Assembly (NCBI RefSeq): GCF_030283145.1
Contig: NZ_JASNWE010000001.1
Span: 2,154,276-2,218,275 of the forward strand
Direction of reading: 5' to 3'
Length of the DNA: 64,000 nt
Source of the DNA: Actinomadura xylanilytica
GTDB taxonomy: Bacteria; Actinomycetota; Actinomycetes; Streptosporangiales; Streptosporangiaceae
Made by a program: the position numbers and the translations under genes. The notes beneath the pieces are model-generated. The model saw only the letters and a program-made list of their open reading frames with translations, was not told where the DNA came from and made no database searches. Below are positions 40,775 to 50,040 of this stretch, in pieces. Within the stretch, counting starts at the first letter, position 1. Each line of letters opens with the position of its first letter.

Positions 40775-42211
40775 GTGCCGACCCAGCAGTACGACCTCGT
40801 CATCATCGGAGCCGGTACCGGCGGCATCCCCTGCGCCGTCGAGGCCGCCGGGCGCGGAGCCCGGGTGCTGCTGGTGGAGAAGGACGGCCGGGTCGGCGGC
40901 ACCCTGCACACCACCGGCGGGCACCTGTCGGCCGGCGGCACCCGCAGGCAGCGCGAGCGCGGCATCGAGGACTCCGTCGCGGCGCACCTGGCCGACATCG
41001 AGCGGATCAGCGGCGGCACCGCCCGCGCCGACCTGGTCGAGCTGGCCGCGCGCAACGCGCCCGAGACCGTCGACTGGCTGGAGGACCACGGGTTCGCGTT
41101 CGCGCCCGAGTCCCCCCGGCTCGTCTACGGCCACGAGCCGTACGGCGTCGCCCGCACCTACTACGGCAAGGACGCCGGGCTGTCCATCCTGGCCGTGCTC
41201 AAGCGGCTGCTGGACGAGCAGGTCGAGGCCGGACGGGTCGAGCTGTGGCTGAGCAGCACCGCGATCGGGCTCGTTGAGGCGCCCGGCACCGCGCCCACGG
41301 TGACCGTGCTGCGCGGCGGCGTCGAGGAGGTCGAGGTGCGGACCGCGGCGCTGGTGCTCGCCACCGGCGGGTTCGCCGCCGACGTGGAGCTGTTCGAGGA
41401 GATCGAGGGGGTGCCGCTGGTCAGCGCCGCGCACCCCACCTCCACCGGCGACGGCCTGGTCATCGCGCGCGAGGCGGGCGCGGCCATCGCCGGACGCGGC
41501 CGGTACCTGCCCACGTTCGGCGGCCTGCCGCACCCGACCACCCCGGGCAAGGCCTACTTCGAGGAGCGCCCGCTGCTGGTCGCGGCCGAGCGACCCCCGT
41601 GGGAGATCTACGTCGACCGGGCCGGGCGCCGGTTCGTCGCCGAGGACGAGCCGAGCATCGACCTCAAGGAGCGGGCGCTCGCCGCCGCCACCGACGGCAC
41701 GTTCTGGACCGTCTTCGACGACGCGGCCCGGCGGAACTCGGTCCCGATGGTCGTCGGCTGGAGCCCCGAGGACGTCCTCGCCAAGGCGGGCACCCGCGCC
41801 GGGGTGCACCGGGCCGACACCCTCGCCGAGCTCGCGGCGCTGACCGGCATCGACCCGGCGGGGCTGGCCGCCACCGTGGACCGCTACAACGCCGCGGTGG
41901 CCGCCGGGCACGACGCCGAGTTCGGCCGCACCCACCTGCCCGCCCCGATCGCCGCGGGCCCGTTCTTCGCGATGGAGAACCACGCGATCACGCTGGTCAC
42001 CTTCTCCGGCGTCGACGTGGACGGGCACCTGCGCGTCCGCCGCACCGACGGCCGCGCGATGGAGGGCGTGTACGCACTGGGCGAAATCATCGGCGCCGCC
42101 GCCACCTGCGGGAACAGCTTTTGCGGCGGCATGCTCGTCACCCCGGCCCTGACGTTCGGCCGCCTCCTCGGCCGCCGGCTGGCCCCGGCGCCCGCCACCG
42201 CCACCGCGTGA
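40775..42211 (+). CDS. FAD-dependent oxidoreductase (fumarate reductase/3-ketosteroid-dehydrogenase type)
   Basis: 478 residues from GTG 40775, five bases after GAAGGAG. The FAD-binding motif YDLVIIGAGTGGIPCAVEAA opens the protein, followed by GRVGGTLHTTGGHLSAGG, LVLATGGFAADVELF and the C-terminal GVYALGEIIGAAATCGNSFCGGMLV. The fold is that of flavocytochrome c/fumarate reductase flavoproteins, which reduce or introduce double bonds next to a carbonyl or carboxylate. No heme motif or signal peptide is present, so it is cytosolic. It probably acts on the ring or acid substrate of the island. Confidence 0.88.
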   Translation: MPTQQYDLVIIGAGTGGIPCAVEAAGRGARVLLVEKDGRVGGTLHTTGGHLSAGGTRRQRERGIEDSVAAHLADIERISGGTARADLVELAARNAPETVDWLEDHGFAFAPESPRLVYGHEPYGVARTYYGKDAGLSILAVLKRLLDEQVEAGRVELWLSSTAIGLVEAPGTAPTVTVLRGGVEEVEVRTAALVLATGGFAADVELFEEIEGVPLVSAAHPTSTGDGLVIAREAGAAIAGRGRYLPTFGGLPHPTTPGKAYFEERPLLVAAERPPWEIYVDRAGRRFVAEDEPSIDLKERALAAATDGTFWTVFDDAARRNSVPMVVGWSPEDVLAKAGTRAGVHRADTLAELAALTGIDPAGLAATVDRYNAAVAAGHDAEFGRTHLPAPIAAGPFFAMENHAITLVTFSGVDVDGHLRVRRTDGRAMEGVYALGEIIGAAATCGNSFCGGMLVTPALTFGRLLGRRLAPAPATATA

Positions 42212-42303
42212 TCCCCCGCGCACCGCGCCGCGCACCGCGCCGCGCGCCTCCGCCGCCCGCCCCGATGGGCGCCGCAGTGCCGCGCGTGGTCGACAATGGA
42301 CGG

Positions 42304-42714
42304 ATGGCCAAACGTCGTAGCGCACCCTCCCGTCCCGCTCCCCCGTGCCCGTGCGGGCTGCCCGCGCCGTACCCGGACTGCTGCGGGCCGCTGCACCAGG
42401 GCGACGCGGAGGCCGCGACGGCCGAGCAGCTCATGCGGTCCCGATACAGCGCGTTCGCCAGGGGGGACAGCGCGTACCTGCTGGAGAGCTGGCACTCTTC
42501 CACCCGTCCGCCCCGGGCGAACCCCGAGCCCGGCGTGCGCTGGGAGGGCCTGGAGATCATCGGCACCACCGACGGCACCATGGACGACACGGAGGGGACG
42601 GTGGAGTTCCGCGCCCGCTTCGCCGACCGCGGCCGTCCGGGTGAGCTTCACGAGGTCAGCCGGTTCGTCCGGCAGGACGGCGCGTGGGTCTATCTCGACG
42701 GCCGGGTGAGCTGA
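42304..42714 (+). CDS. YchJ-family protein with SEC-C zinc motif
   Basis: 136 residues. CPCGLPAPYPDCCGPLH is the SEC-C zinc motif. LMRSRYSAFARGDSAYLLESWH is the conserved YchJ helix, and the C-terminal strands resemble an NTF2-like domain. Function unknown. The -10-like GACAAT (42292-42297) lies 7 bp before the ATG and no ribosome site is visible, so the transcript may be leaderless. Confidence 0.88.
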   Translation: MAKRRSAPSRPAPPCPCGLPAPYPDCCGPLHQGDAEAATAEQLMRSRYSAFARGDSAYLLESWHSSTRPPRANPEPGVRWEGLEIIGTTDGTMDDTEGTVEFRARFADRGRPGELHEVSRFVRQDGAWVYLDGRVS

Positions 42715-42885
42715 TCCACCGGCCCGCCCCGCCGAACTCTCGAAACCGGTCATCAGCGGCCAGATCTGGGCATCCTCGCGGCCCGCTCCGCTCTGGGCAA
42801 GGCCGCCGATCTGGGAGACGATGCGGCGAGCGGGGCCGGGCCGTGGCCCCCGTGCGGCCCGGCCCTCGCTGTGTCGCCATGACGG

Positions 42886-42914
42886 TTGAGGCCCCAGGAG
42901 ACAGCGCCTAGCCT
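42886..42914 (+). promoter_or_regulatory. Promoter of a leaderless Nudix mRNA
   Basis: TTGAGG (42886-42891), 17-bp spacer, TAGCCT (42909-42914). The ATG at 42922 begins 8 nt after the -10, where transcription should start. Confidence 0.55.
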
Positions 42915-42921
42915 GCCGAGT

Positions 42922-43425
42922 ATGGCCAAGACCAGGTATCGACGGCGGTCCGCGCGAGTGCTGCTCGTCGACGGCGAGCAGCGCATCCTGCTGCTGCGGT
43001 ATCTCGATCCCCCGGGCGGGCCCGAAGACCGGCACTACTGGCTGACCCCCGGCGGCGGCGTGAACCGGCGCGAGACCCTGGCCGAAGCGGCCTCGCGCGA
43101 ACTGCGGGAAGAGATCGGGCTGGTGGTCGCCGCCGCCGATCTCGGGCCGCGGGTCGCCGTCACGTCCGGCTACGCCGACCTCGGCTGGGCGCGCGGCCGG
43201 TTTCGCGACGACTTCTTCCTGCACCGGGTCGCGGCGCACGAGGTCGACTTCGGCGGCCTGGACACGATCGAGACCGAGATGGTCACCGGCTACCGCTGGT
43301 GGACGGTGGACGAGCTCGGCACGGCCGGCGAACCCGTCTACCCGCTGGGCCTGGCGCCGCTGCTGACGGGCCTCCTGGCCGGCGTGATCCCGTCCGACCC
43401 GGTGCCGCTGCCCTGGCACCACTGA
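42922..43425 (+). CDS. Nudix hydrolase
   Basis: 167 residues. The Nudix box runs from GGGVNRRETLAEAASREL through REEIGL with all key Glu and Arg residues. The N-terminal basic KTRYRRRSARVLLVDGEQRILLL leads into the first strand. These enzymes hydrolyse nucleoside diphosphates linked to other groups; the substrate cannot be inferred. The start is supported by the promoter placement and the lack of a better in-frame codon. Confidence 0.9.
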   Translation: MAKTRYRRRSARVLLVDGEQRILLLRYLDPPGGPEDRHYWLTPGGGVNRRETLAEAASRELREEIGLVVAAADLGPRVAVTSGYADLGWARGRFRDDFFLHRVAAHEVDFGGLDTIETEMVTGYRWWTVDELGTAGEPVYPLGLAPLLTGLLAGVIPSDPVPLPWHH

Positions 43426-43458
43426 CCGGCACCCGAACACCAGGACACCGCGACGGCG

Positions 43459-43497
43459 GTCCGGGCGGTCAGTCCGGGCGGTCAGTCCGGGCGGTGG
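43459..43497. repeat. Three tandem copies of a 13-bp unit
   Basis: GTCCGGGCGGTCA occurs at 43459-43471 and 43472-43484, and a third copy at 43485-43497 differs only in its last two bases. It overlaps the 3' end of the AraC remnant. Confidence 0.85.
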
Positions 43498-43583
43498 AGG
43501 CCGATCGCGGCGGCCCGGTAGTCGCTCGGGCTGACCCCGTACGCCGCGCGGAAGGCCCGGCTGAACGCGGCGAACGGTCCGCG
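43482..43583 (-). pseudogene. C-terminal fragment of an AraC-type regulator
   Basis: FAAFSRAFRAAYGVSPSDYR is the end of the second helix-turn-helix of AraC/XylS regulators, followed by a short tail and stop. The frame upstream is unrelated (LysE remnant in another frame). About 30 residues of a ~300-residue protein remain. Confidence 0.7.
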
Positions 43584-43659
43584 CGAAGCCGCGACGGCGG
43601 CCCGGCCGGACGGGTCGGGCCCGGGGACGAGTCGGCGTCGCACGTCTCGTCCCCCGGGC

Positions 43660-43962
43660 CCGCTTCCGCCTGGACACGCCGCCTCGCCCGCCACAGGGCC
43701 GACCCGCCCAGCCACGCGAGGTAGGCGGCGCCGCTGATCCGCACCGCGTCGTAGGCGGCGTGCGAGGCGGTCAGCGGCGCCGTCAGCCCGACCGCCGTCG
43801 CCAGCCCCAGGCCAGGCACCCGGTGATGATGCCGAGCGCGGCGGCGAGCCCGCCGCGCCGTCCGTCGGAGACGGAGGTCCTCAGCACCAGCAGGGTGTCC
43901 AGCCCCGGCGTCACGTTGATGAGCATCGCGACACCGGCGAAGGCGACGACGGCAGTGATCAT
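43660..43962 (-). pseudogene. Frameshifted, truncated LysE-family exporter
   Basis: From ATG 43962 the frame reads MITAVVAFAGVAMLINVTPG and LAAALGIITGCLAWG, the first LysE helix and loop, then shifts near 43806. The continuation LATAVGLTAPLTASHAAYDA and YLAWLGGSALWRARR lies in the next frame; one missing base in the TGGGGCTGG region explains it. The match ends after about 100 residues of the usual ~200, fused to the AraC remnant. A sequencing error could cause the frameshift but not the truncation. Confidence 0.75.
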
Positions 43963-43981
43963 GCCCCGGAGGATAGGCCGG

Positions 43982-45028
43982 TCAGACCGGAGGGGCCTGG
44001 TCGGCGAGCGAGACGCGTAGCTGCGCCGTCGCGCCCGTGACGGTCCCGACCGGCATCTTGGCCTTCCCGGCGTTGATGACGACGCTTCGCGTGCCGAGGA
44101 AGTCGTAGGTCTTCGGGTCGAAGACGTACTCCTCCCGCTCGGCGCCGATGGGGTCGACCATCGACGCGGCGACGCCCTTGCGGCCCGCCGCGTCCGCGGC
44201 CTTGCCGGTGGTGGTGACGCCGTGGATCGCCGACGCCGCCTTGAACAGCGCGGCCCGCTGCGCCGCCGGCAGGTACACCTCCCCGAGCAGCTCGCCGACC
44301 CGTCCCCAGGCGTCCCAGTCGGCGCGGGCGTCGTGGCCGAGGCCGGTGTAGAGGTGCTCGTACATCTTCGCCGGGTCGGTGGGGAGTCGGCTCACGGCCT
44401 GGTAGCCGGTGCGCCCGCCGGTGCCGTCGGTGTCCGCGAGCTTCTCCGGGCCCCTCCGGCCGACCTCCTTCAGCGCGTGCGGCGGGATCGCCTCGCCGGG
44501 GATCGCCTTCGGCGCCAGCCTCTCGGCCTCGATGAAGCCGCGGGTGGAGTCGCCGTCCAGGGGGAGCCAGACCTTGCGCTTCTCCCTGGTCAGGTACGCC
44601 CAGTGCCGTCCGGCGTCGTTGTCCTCGGACAGGTTGGTGCTCTGCGACTCGTAGACCAGGAACTGGCCGGGCTTGGGGTGCAGCTCCTTCTGCCCGCGGA
44701 CGCTGTCGGCCGCGCGGTTGAGGAGCTGCACCGACGCCACGGGCATCAGGTGGGGCGTCGTCGTGCCCGACCCGCCGTGCGGCGACGGGTCGCCGGTGAC
44801 GACCACCGCCCCGGCGACCAGCGCCCCGGCGGCCAGTCCCGCCCCCAGGCCGAAGCCGAGAGTGCGGCGACGCGCGCGGGGCCGGGGCCGCGCGCGGCTC
44901 GTGCCGGGGGCGGACGCGTCGGCGGCGCCGATGGCGGCCATCAGCCGCCCCTCCTCGGCGCGGAGGTCGGCCGCGGCCGGACGCGGGATCTCGGCACGGA
45001 GCCGTTCCAGCTCGGACATCTCATTCAT
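43982..45028 (-). CDS. CU044_5270-type membrane-anchored protein, probable anti-sigma partner
   Basis: 348 residues. A ~50-residue cytosolic N terminus (LERLRAEIPRPAAADLRAEEGRL), a basic stretch and one membrane helix (LGFGLGAGLAAGALVAGAVVV at about 58-78) precede a ~265-residue external domain with GQFLVYESQST and DPKTYDFLGTRSVV. This is the layout of the CU044_5270 family, which regularly follows ECF sigma genes in actinobacteria. The start overlaps the sigma stop by 8 bp. It probably senses an envelope condition and holds the sigma factor. Confidence 0.82.
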   Translation of the reverse strand: MNEMSELERLRAEIPRPAAADLRAEEGRLMAAIGAADASAPGTSRARPRPRARRRTLGFGLGAGLAAGALVAGAVVVTGDPSPHGGSGTTTPHLMPVASVQLLNRAADSVRGQKELHPKPGQFLVYESQSTNLSEDNDAGRHWAYLTREKRKVWLPLDGDSTRGFIEAERLAPKAIPGEAIPPHALKEVGRRGPEKLADTDGTGGRTGYQAVSRLPTDPAKMYEHLYTGLGHDARADWDAWGRVGELLGEVYLPAAQRAALFKAASAIHGVTTTGKAADAAGRKGVAASMVDPIGAEREEYVFDPKTYDFLGTRSVVINAGKAKMPVGTVTGATAQLRVSLADQAPPV

Positions 45029-45620
45029 GGACGGGTTCCTCGCTCACGATGGCCATCGGGTTGATCCCGCCGAGTTCCGCGCGGAGTTTCTTTCGAGCCC
45101 GGTTAACGCGCGACCGGACGGTGCCGACGCGCACGCCGAGCGCCTGGGCGACCTCCGGATAGCTGAGGCCGCCCCACACCACCAGCAGCAGCGCGTCGCG
45201 ATGCCCCTTGGGCAGCGCGGCGAGCGCGCCGGCCAGGTTCCGGCGGGTCGCCTCGGCGCTGATCCGCTCGTCGCTGCGGTCGGTGAACGGCGCCGTCACC
45301 GGGTCGGTGCCGGTGCGCTCCAGGAGCCGCCACTGCTGGACCTCGGTCCGGACGTGCCGGCGCATCAGGTTGGTCGCGATGCCGTACAGCCAGGGCCGCG
45401 CGTTCGGGCGGGCCAGGTCGTAGCGGTCCCGCTGCCGGAACGCGGCCATGAAGGTCTCCGCCACCACGTCCTCGGCGGCGTCGCCGCCCAGCCTGCGGAC
45501 GGCGTACCGCTTGATGTCGGGGGCATGCCGGCGGAAGACCTCGGCGAACGCCTCCGGCTCGCGCCGGGACCGTTCGATGCACGAGGCGTCGTCGGCCTCC
45601 GCCAGGCTCGTATCGCTCAT
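45021..45620 (-). CDS. ECF-type RNA polymerase sigma factor
   Basis: 199 residues with region 2 (FAEVFRRHAPDIKRYAVRRLG, DVVAETFMAAFRQRDRYD, PWLYGIATNLMRRHVR) and region 4 (LAALPKGHRDALLLVVWGGLSYPEVAQALGVRVGTVRSRVNRARKKLRAEL, cut here to its HTH core VRVGTVRSRVNRARKKL). No C-terminal extension is present. It directs transcription of an unknown regulon, controlled by the overlapping downstream membrane protein. Confidence 0.93.
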   Translation of the reverse strand: MSDTSLAEADDASCIERSRREPEAFAEVFRRHAPDIKRYAVRRLGGDAAEDVVAETFMAAFRQRDRYDLARPNARPWLYGIATNLMRRHVRTEVQQWRLLERTGTDPVTAPFTDRSDERISAEATRRNLAGALAALPKGHRDALLLVVWGGLSYPEVAQALGVRVGTVRSRVNRARKKLRAELGGINPMAIVSEEPVHE

Positions 45621-45725
45621 TCTCTGGCCTCTCGGCTTCGGATCAGGTCATCCGCTGTTGCCGAGTGGGCCGCCCGCGGTTCCCTCCCCGCCGACGAAAT
45701 TTTCCGGACGGGCCTCGCGCGAGGG

Positions 45726-46547
45726 TCAGACCTCCAGGTTCTTGAAGGCGCTGACCTGGGCGGTGATGGCCTGTTCGGTGGGGAGGCGCTCGATCGAGGA
45801 CGCGCCGAAGAATCCCACCACGCCCTGCGTGCGGGACAGGACGTACGCGGCGTCGTCCGGTTCGGCGATGGGCCCGCCGTGGCACAGGACGAGGATGTCG
45901 GGACGCACGGACGCGGCGGCGTCGCGCATCGCCTGGACGCGGGTGACGGCCTCGTCCAGGGTGAGCGCGGTGCCGGCGCCGATGCTGCCCTTGGTGGTCA
46001 GGCCGACGTGCGGGACGAGCACGTCGGCGCCGGCCTCGGCCATCGCGCGGGCCTGGTCCTCGTCGAAGACGTACGGGGCGGTGACCAGGTCGCGTTCGCG
46101 GGCGAGGCGGACCATCTCGACCTCCAGGGCGAAGCCCATGCCGGTCTCTTCGAGGTTCTGCCGGAACACCCCGTCGTACAGGCCGACGGTGGGGAAGTTC
46201 TGCACCCCGGCGAAGCCCATGGCCTTGAGTTGGTCGAGGAAGCGCGGCATGACCCGGAACGGGTCGGTGCCGCAGACCCCGGCGAGGACGGGCGTGTCGC
46301 GCACGACGGGCAGGACCTCGGCGGCCATGTCGACGACGATCTGGTTGGCGTCCCCGTACGGCAGCAGCCCGGCCAGGGAGCCCCGGCCCGCCATCCGGTA
46401 GCGGCCGGAGTTGTAGATGATGATCATGTCGACGCCGCCGGCCTCGGCGCACTTGGCCGACAGGCCGGTGCCTGCACCCGCGCCGATCACCGGCCGGTGC
46501 TCGGCGACCGAGCGGCGCAGCCGGTCCAGGACGGTCGAGCGGTTCAT
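45726..46547 (-). CDS. Phosphoenolpyruvate hydrolase-like TIM-barrel protein (Tm-1 C-terminal half)
   Basis: 273 residues, ATG overlapping the previous stop (ATGA). [33 protein letters not shown] and [18 protein letters not shown] are the family hallmarks, followed by [16 protein letters not shown] and LCHGGPI. The enzyme reaction is not established in the literature I know. In plants this barrel is the C-terminal half of Tm-1, fused to the UPF0261 domain encoded by the adjacent gene, so the two bacterial proteins probably act as one complex. Confidence 0.88.
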   Translation of the reverse strand: MNRSTVLDRLRRSVAEHRPVIGAGAGTGLSAKCAEAGGVDMIIIYNSGRYRMAGRGSLAGLLPYGDANQIVVDMAAEVLPVVRDTPVLAGVCGTDPFRVMPRFLDQLKAMGFAGVQNFPTVGLYDGVFRQNLEETGMGFALEVEMVRLARERDLVTAPYVFDEDQARAMAEAGADVLVPHVGLTTKGSIGAGTALTLDEAVTRVQAMRDAAASVRPDILVLCHGGPIAEPDDAAYVLSRTQGVVGFFGASSIERLPTEQAITAQVSAFKNLEV

Positions 46548-47746
46548 GCGGAGCCCCCTGTGATCATCTGGTGCAGCCGGTCGGCCATGGCGCGGCCGAA
46601 CTCCGGGTCGTTCACGTGCAGGTCGAGCCGTTCGGCGGCCGGCATCGCGGCGAACGCCGCCGCGTCGGCCTCGGGGTCGTGGAACGGCAGGCCGGGCGCG
46701 TCCAGCGCCGACACCCCGCGCAGCGGGACCAGCAGCGCCGCGGGCCCGGTCGCGGCGGCCACCTTCGCGGCGACCCGGCGGCCGAGCTCGGCCATCTCGT
46801 CCGGCGTCGTCCGCATCAGGGTGACCGTGGGATTGTGCTCGTAGAACAGGCGGCCCGCGAAGCGCTCCGGGACGGTGTCGCGCGGGCCGAAGTTGACCAT
46901 GTCGAGCGCGCCCGGCGCGACCACCTGCGGGACGCCGTGCCGTCCCGCGGCGGTCAGCCGGTCGGGTCCGGCCGACAGGACGCCGCCGACCAGGTCGTCG
47001 GCGAGCTCGGTGGTGGTCAGGTCGAGGACGCCCGCGAGCAGGCCGCTGCCGACCAGGCTCTCCAGCGCCCGGCCGCCCGAGCCGGTCGAGTGGAACACCA
47101 GCACCTCGTAGCCGAGCTCCTCCAGGCGTTCGCGGGCGGCGTCGACGCCGGGGGTGGTGACGCCGAACATCGAGGCGGCGACGAGGGGGCGGTCGCCCTC
47201 GGCGGCGGGCTCGGTCGCGTACGCCTGCGCCATCCCGGCCGCCGCGGCGGCGGCGTTGCCGAGGATGAGCCGGGACACCCGGTTGACGCCCGCGATGTCG
47301 ACCACGCTGTAGGTCAGGGTCACGTCCTTGGCCCCGATGTAGGGCGACACGTCGCCGGACGCCATCGTCGAGACGATCAGCTTGGGCAGCCCGACCGGCA
47401 GGTCGCGGACGGCCCGCGCCGCGATCGACGACCCGCCGCTGCCGCCGACCGCGAGGACGGCGTCCACCCTGCCCTCGCCCAGCAGCTCGCTCAGGACGGC
47501 GGCGGCGCCCTCGCCCATCGCGGTGACGGCGGCCCCGCGGTCGCCCGCCGAGCGGAGCGTCTCGACGTCGGAGCCGCCGGCCCGCGCGACGCGTTCGGCG
47601 GTGACGTCGGCGATCGTCCCGGACGGCGGCCAGACGCCCGTGTCGACGAGGATCACGTCCGCCCCGAGCGCGCCCAGCCGGTCGCGGAGCCACGCGTACT
47701 CGTGCCCCTTGGTGTCGAGCGTCCCGATCAGCACGACCGTCGCCAT
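46544..47746 (-). CDS. UPF0261/Tm-1-like ATP-binding protein
   Basis: 400 residues from ATG 47746 after [28 protein letters not shown] is the family opening; [35 protein letters not shown] and [22 protein letters not shown], with the shorter core [14 protein letters not shown], follow. The homologous N-terminal domain of tomato Tm-1 binds nucleotide. The protein is the first of a two-gene operon with the TIM-barrel protein, and likely acts on a small carbon compound. Confidence 0.88.
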   Translation of the reverse strand: MATVVLIGTLDTKGHEYAWLRDRLGALGADVILVDTGVWPPSGTIADVTAERVARAGGSDVETLRSAGDRGAAVTAMGEGAAAVLSELLGEGRVDAVLAVGGSGGSSIAARAVRDLPVGLPKLIVSTMASGDVSPYIGAKDVTLTYSVVDIAGVNRVSRLILGNAAAAAAGMAQAYATEPAAEGDRPLVAASMFGVTTPGVDAARERLEELGYEVLVFHSTGSGGRALESLVGSGLLAGVLDLTTTELADDLVGGVLSAGPDRLTAAGRHGVPQVVAPGALDMVNFGPRDTVPERFAGRLFYEHNPTVTLMRTTPDEMAELGRRVAAKVAAATGPAALLVPLRGVSALDAPGLPFHDPEADAAAFAAMPAAERLDLHVNDPEFGRAMADRLHQMITGGSA

Positions 47747-47934
47747 CTCACTCCTCACCCGTCATCCGCCCGTTTCCGGTCATATGCCCGCTGAGCAGGC
47801 ATCTCACCTCATGATCTCACCGCCGGGCGCGCCGCCCCCGCCCGGTCGGCCGGGGCGGGCGGCGGGGCATCGACCGGGCCGACTCGGGGAATGGCATCCC
47901 ACGGGGATCACTCACGAGGAAGGCCGGCCCGCTC

Positions 47935-48738
47935 ATGGCTGACGAATCGCCCAAGCGCTCGCCCTTGATCGACACGTCCGTGCCGCATTCCGCGCGCATC
48001 TGGAACTACTGGCTCGGCGGCAAGGACAACTACCCCGTCGACCGGGAGGCCGGTGATCAATATCTTCGGGTGTATCCCGGAATCGTGAACATCGCCCGCA
48101 ACGGGCGGCAGTTCCTCCGCCGCTCGGTGCGGTACCTGGCCGGCGAGGCGGGCGTCCGGCAGTTCCTCGACTGCGGGACGGGCCTGCCCACCGCCGACAA
48201 CACCCACGAGGTCGCGCAGCGGGTGGCGCCCGACTCGCACATCGTCTACGTCGACCACGACCCGCTGGTGCTCGAGCAGGCGAAGGACCTGCTGACCAGC
48301 ACGCCCGAGGGCGCCACCAGCTATATCCAGGCCGACCTGAACGACCCCGCCGAGATCCTCGGGCTCGCGAGCGGCGGGCTCGACCTCGACCGGCCGGTCG
48401 CGCTGCTGTTCATGGGGGTCCTCGGGCACGTCGACCGGTACGAGGACGCCCTGTCGATCGTCCGGACGCTGATGGCGGGACTCGCGCCGGGCAGCTACCT
48501 GGCGCTGTACGACAGCACCGACGCCGACGCCGCGCTCAACCAGGCGCAGCAGGAGTACGACGACACCGGCGCGGTCCCGTACCGGCTGCGCAAGCCCGAG
48601 CAGATCAAGGCGTACTTCGACGGGCTGGACGTGGCCGAGCCCGGCGTGGTGGCCTGCGAGGACTGGCGCCCGGAGACACAGACCCCGGGCGGCTCGCCGC
48701 GGACGTCCACCCTCTGCGGGGTCGGCCGCAAACCGTAG
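47935..48738 (+). CDS. SAM-dependent methyltransferase of the DUF574 family
   Basis: 267 residues after GAGGAAGG. The N-terminal signature IDTSVPHSARIWNYWLGGKD, then DCGTGLPTADNTHEVAQRVAPDSHIVYVDHDP, carry the SAM-binding region (FLDCGTG) and acidic loop. DUF574 methyltransferases are amplified in filamentous actinobacteria and often sit beside XRE or ATPase regulators; their substrates are mostly unknown. Confidence 0.92.
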   Translation: MADESPKRSPLIDTSVPHSARIWNYWLGGKDNYPVDREAGDQYLRVYPGIVNIARNGRQFLRRSVRYLAGEAGVRQFLDCGTGLPTADNTHEVAQRVAPDSHIVYVDHDPLVLEQAKDLLTSTPEGATSYIQADLNDPAEILGLASGGLDLDRPVALLFMGVLGHVDRYEDALSIVRTLMAGLAPGSYLALYDSTDADAALNQAQQEYDDTGAVPYRLRKPEQIKAYFDGLDVAEPGVVACEDWRPETQTPGGSPRTSTLCGVGRKP

Positions 48739-48785
48739 GCCGGCGCCCGGCGCCGGGACGTCCGGCACCGGGCCCGCGGCGCCGT

Positions 48786-50006
48786 TCAGCGCCGGCCGCG
48801 GAACGTCCGGCGCAGGTCGTCCACCCAGCCGTCGGGGACCTCCCAGGGGATGAAGTGGCCGCCCGCGTCGTGGGCGGTGAGGTTGACGTGGTTGTACCAG
48901 CCGGACCGGTCGCCGGACACCCAGCTCTCGACCCGCTGCCCGGTGGTGACGCCGGGCGGGTTCTCGTAACCGACGAAAGTGATGCCCGTCGGGGCCTCGA
49001 TGACCGGCCACCGGTCGTGGGAGGGCGTCCAGGGATAGCGGTTGGCGTTGGCGTAGTAGCGGATCGAGGTGCCGATGGTGTTGTTCACCCAGAAGATCAT
49101 GGCGTGGGTGAGGAGGTCGTCCTTCGAGAAGACCGTCTCGATGTCGCCGTGATTATCGCTCCAGTTGACCCAGCGCTCCAGGATCCAGGCGAGCATGCCG
49201 ACCGGCGAGTCGGTGAGCCCGTAGGAGAGGGTGCTGGGGTCGATGACATGGGCGGCCAGGTGGACGGCGAAGCGCCGCTCCAGGGCGACGACCTGCTGGT
49301 GCACGGGCTCGGGCAGCCCCTCGGGCAGCGGCCGTCCGCCGCTGAAGTCCCAGGCCCGGTCACCGTTGAAGAAGTCGAGCTTCAGGCCGGAGCCGATGTG
49401 GACGGCGTGCACCTCGCCCGCGTACTTGTGGCCGAGCTGGCCGGTGACCAGCGCGCCGACGTCGCATCCTCCGGCGGCGTACTTGGCGTGGCCGAGGGTG
49501 TCGGTCATCAGCGTGTGCCAGAGGTCGGCGACCTTCCAGAAGTTCATGTCGGGGTGGTCGCGCAGCGGGGCGGAGAAGCCGAAGCCCGGCAGCGAGGGGA
49601 CGATGACGTCGAACGCGTCGGCCGGGTCGCCGCCGAACGCGGCGGGGTCGGCGAGCGGGTCGATGACCTTCGACCAGTGCCAGAACGTCCACGGCCATCC
49701 GTGGGTGAGGATGAGCGGCGTGGGGTTCGGGCCGACGCCGGGCTTGCGCATGAAGTGCACCGGAACGCCGTCGACGCTCACCCGGTAGTGCTCGTAGGCG
49801 TTGATCGCGGCTTCGGCCTTGCGCCAGTCGTACTCGTCGAGCCAGTACTCGGCGAGTTCCTGGAGGTAAACGCGAGCGACGCCGTAGTGCCAGTCGTCGT
49901 TGCCCACGTCGTCGGGCCATCTCGTGAGCCGCAGCCGCGCCTTGAGGTCGTCCAGGACGGTGTCGGGGACGTGAATGGGCGTCGGTTCCAGCGGAAAACG
50001 CGTCAT
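48786..50006 (-). CDS. Epoxide hydrolase-family alpha/beta hydrolase
   Basis: 406 residues from ATG 50006, six bases after AAAGGA. The N-terminal EHN domain (FPLEPTPIHVPDTVLDDLKARL) is followed by HGWPWTFWHW (oxyanion HGWP), the nucleophile elbow GGCDVGALV with Asp, and His in DAGGHFIPWEVP. Conserved tyrosines in the cap region match the two that polarise the epoxide. It hydrolyses an epoxide to a diol. A MarR gene lies 34 bp upstream and reads the same way, so the pair is likely an operon regulated by MarR. Confidence 0.9.
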   Translation of the reverse strand: MTRFPLEPTPIHVPDTVLDDLKARLRLTRWPDDVGNDDWHYGVARVYLQELAEYWLDEYDWRKAEAAINAYEHYRVSVDGVPVHFMRKPGVGPNPTPLILTHGWPWTFWHWSKVIDPLADPAAFGGDPADAFDVIVPSLPGFGFSAPLRDHPDMNFWKVADLWHTLMTDTLGHAKYAAGGCDVGALVTGQLGHKYAGEVHAVHIGSGLKLDFFNGDRAWDFSGGRPLPEGLPEPVHQQVVALERRFAVHLAAHVIDPSTLSYGLTDSPVGMLAWILERWVNWSDNHGDIETVFSKDDLLTHAMIFWVNNTIGTSIRYYANANRYPWTPSHDRWPVIEAPTGITFVGYENPPGVTTGQRVESWVSGDRSGWYNHVNLTAHDAGGHFIPWEVPDGWVDDLRRTFRGRR

Positions 50007-50040
50007 GGGAGTCCTTTCAAAACGGGAGAACGGCGGCGGC

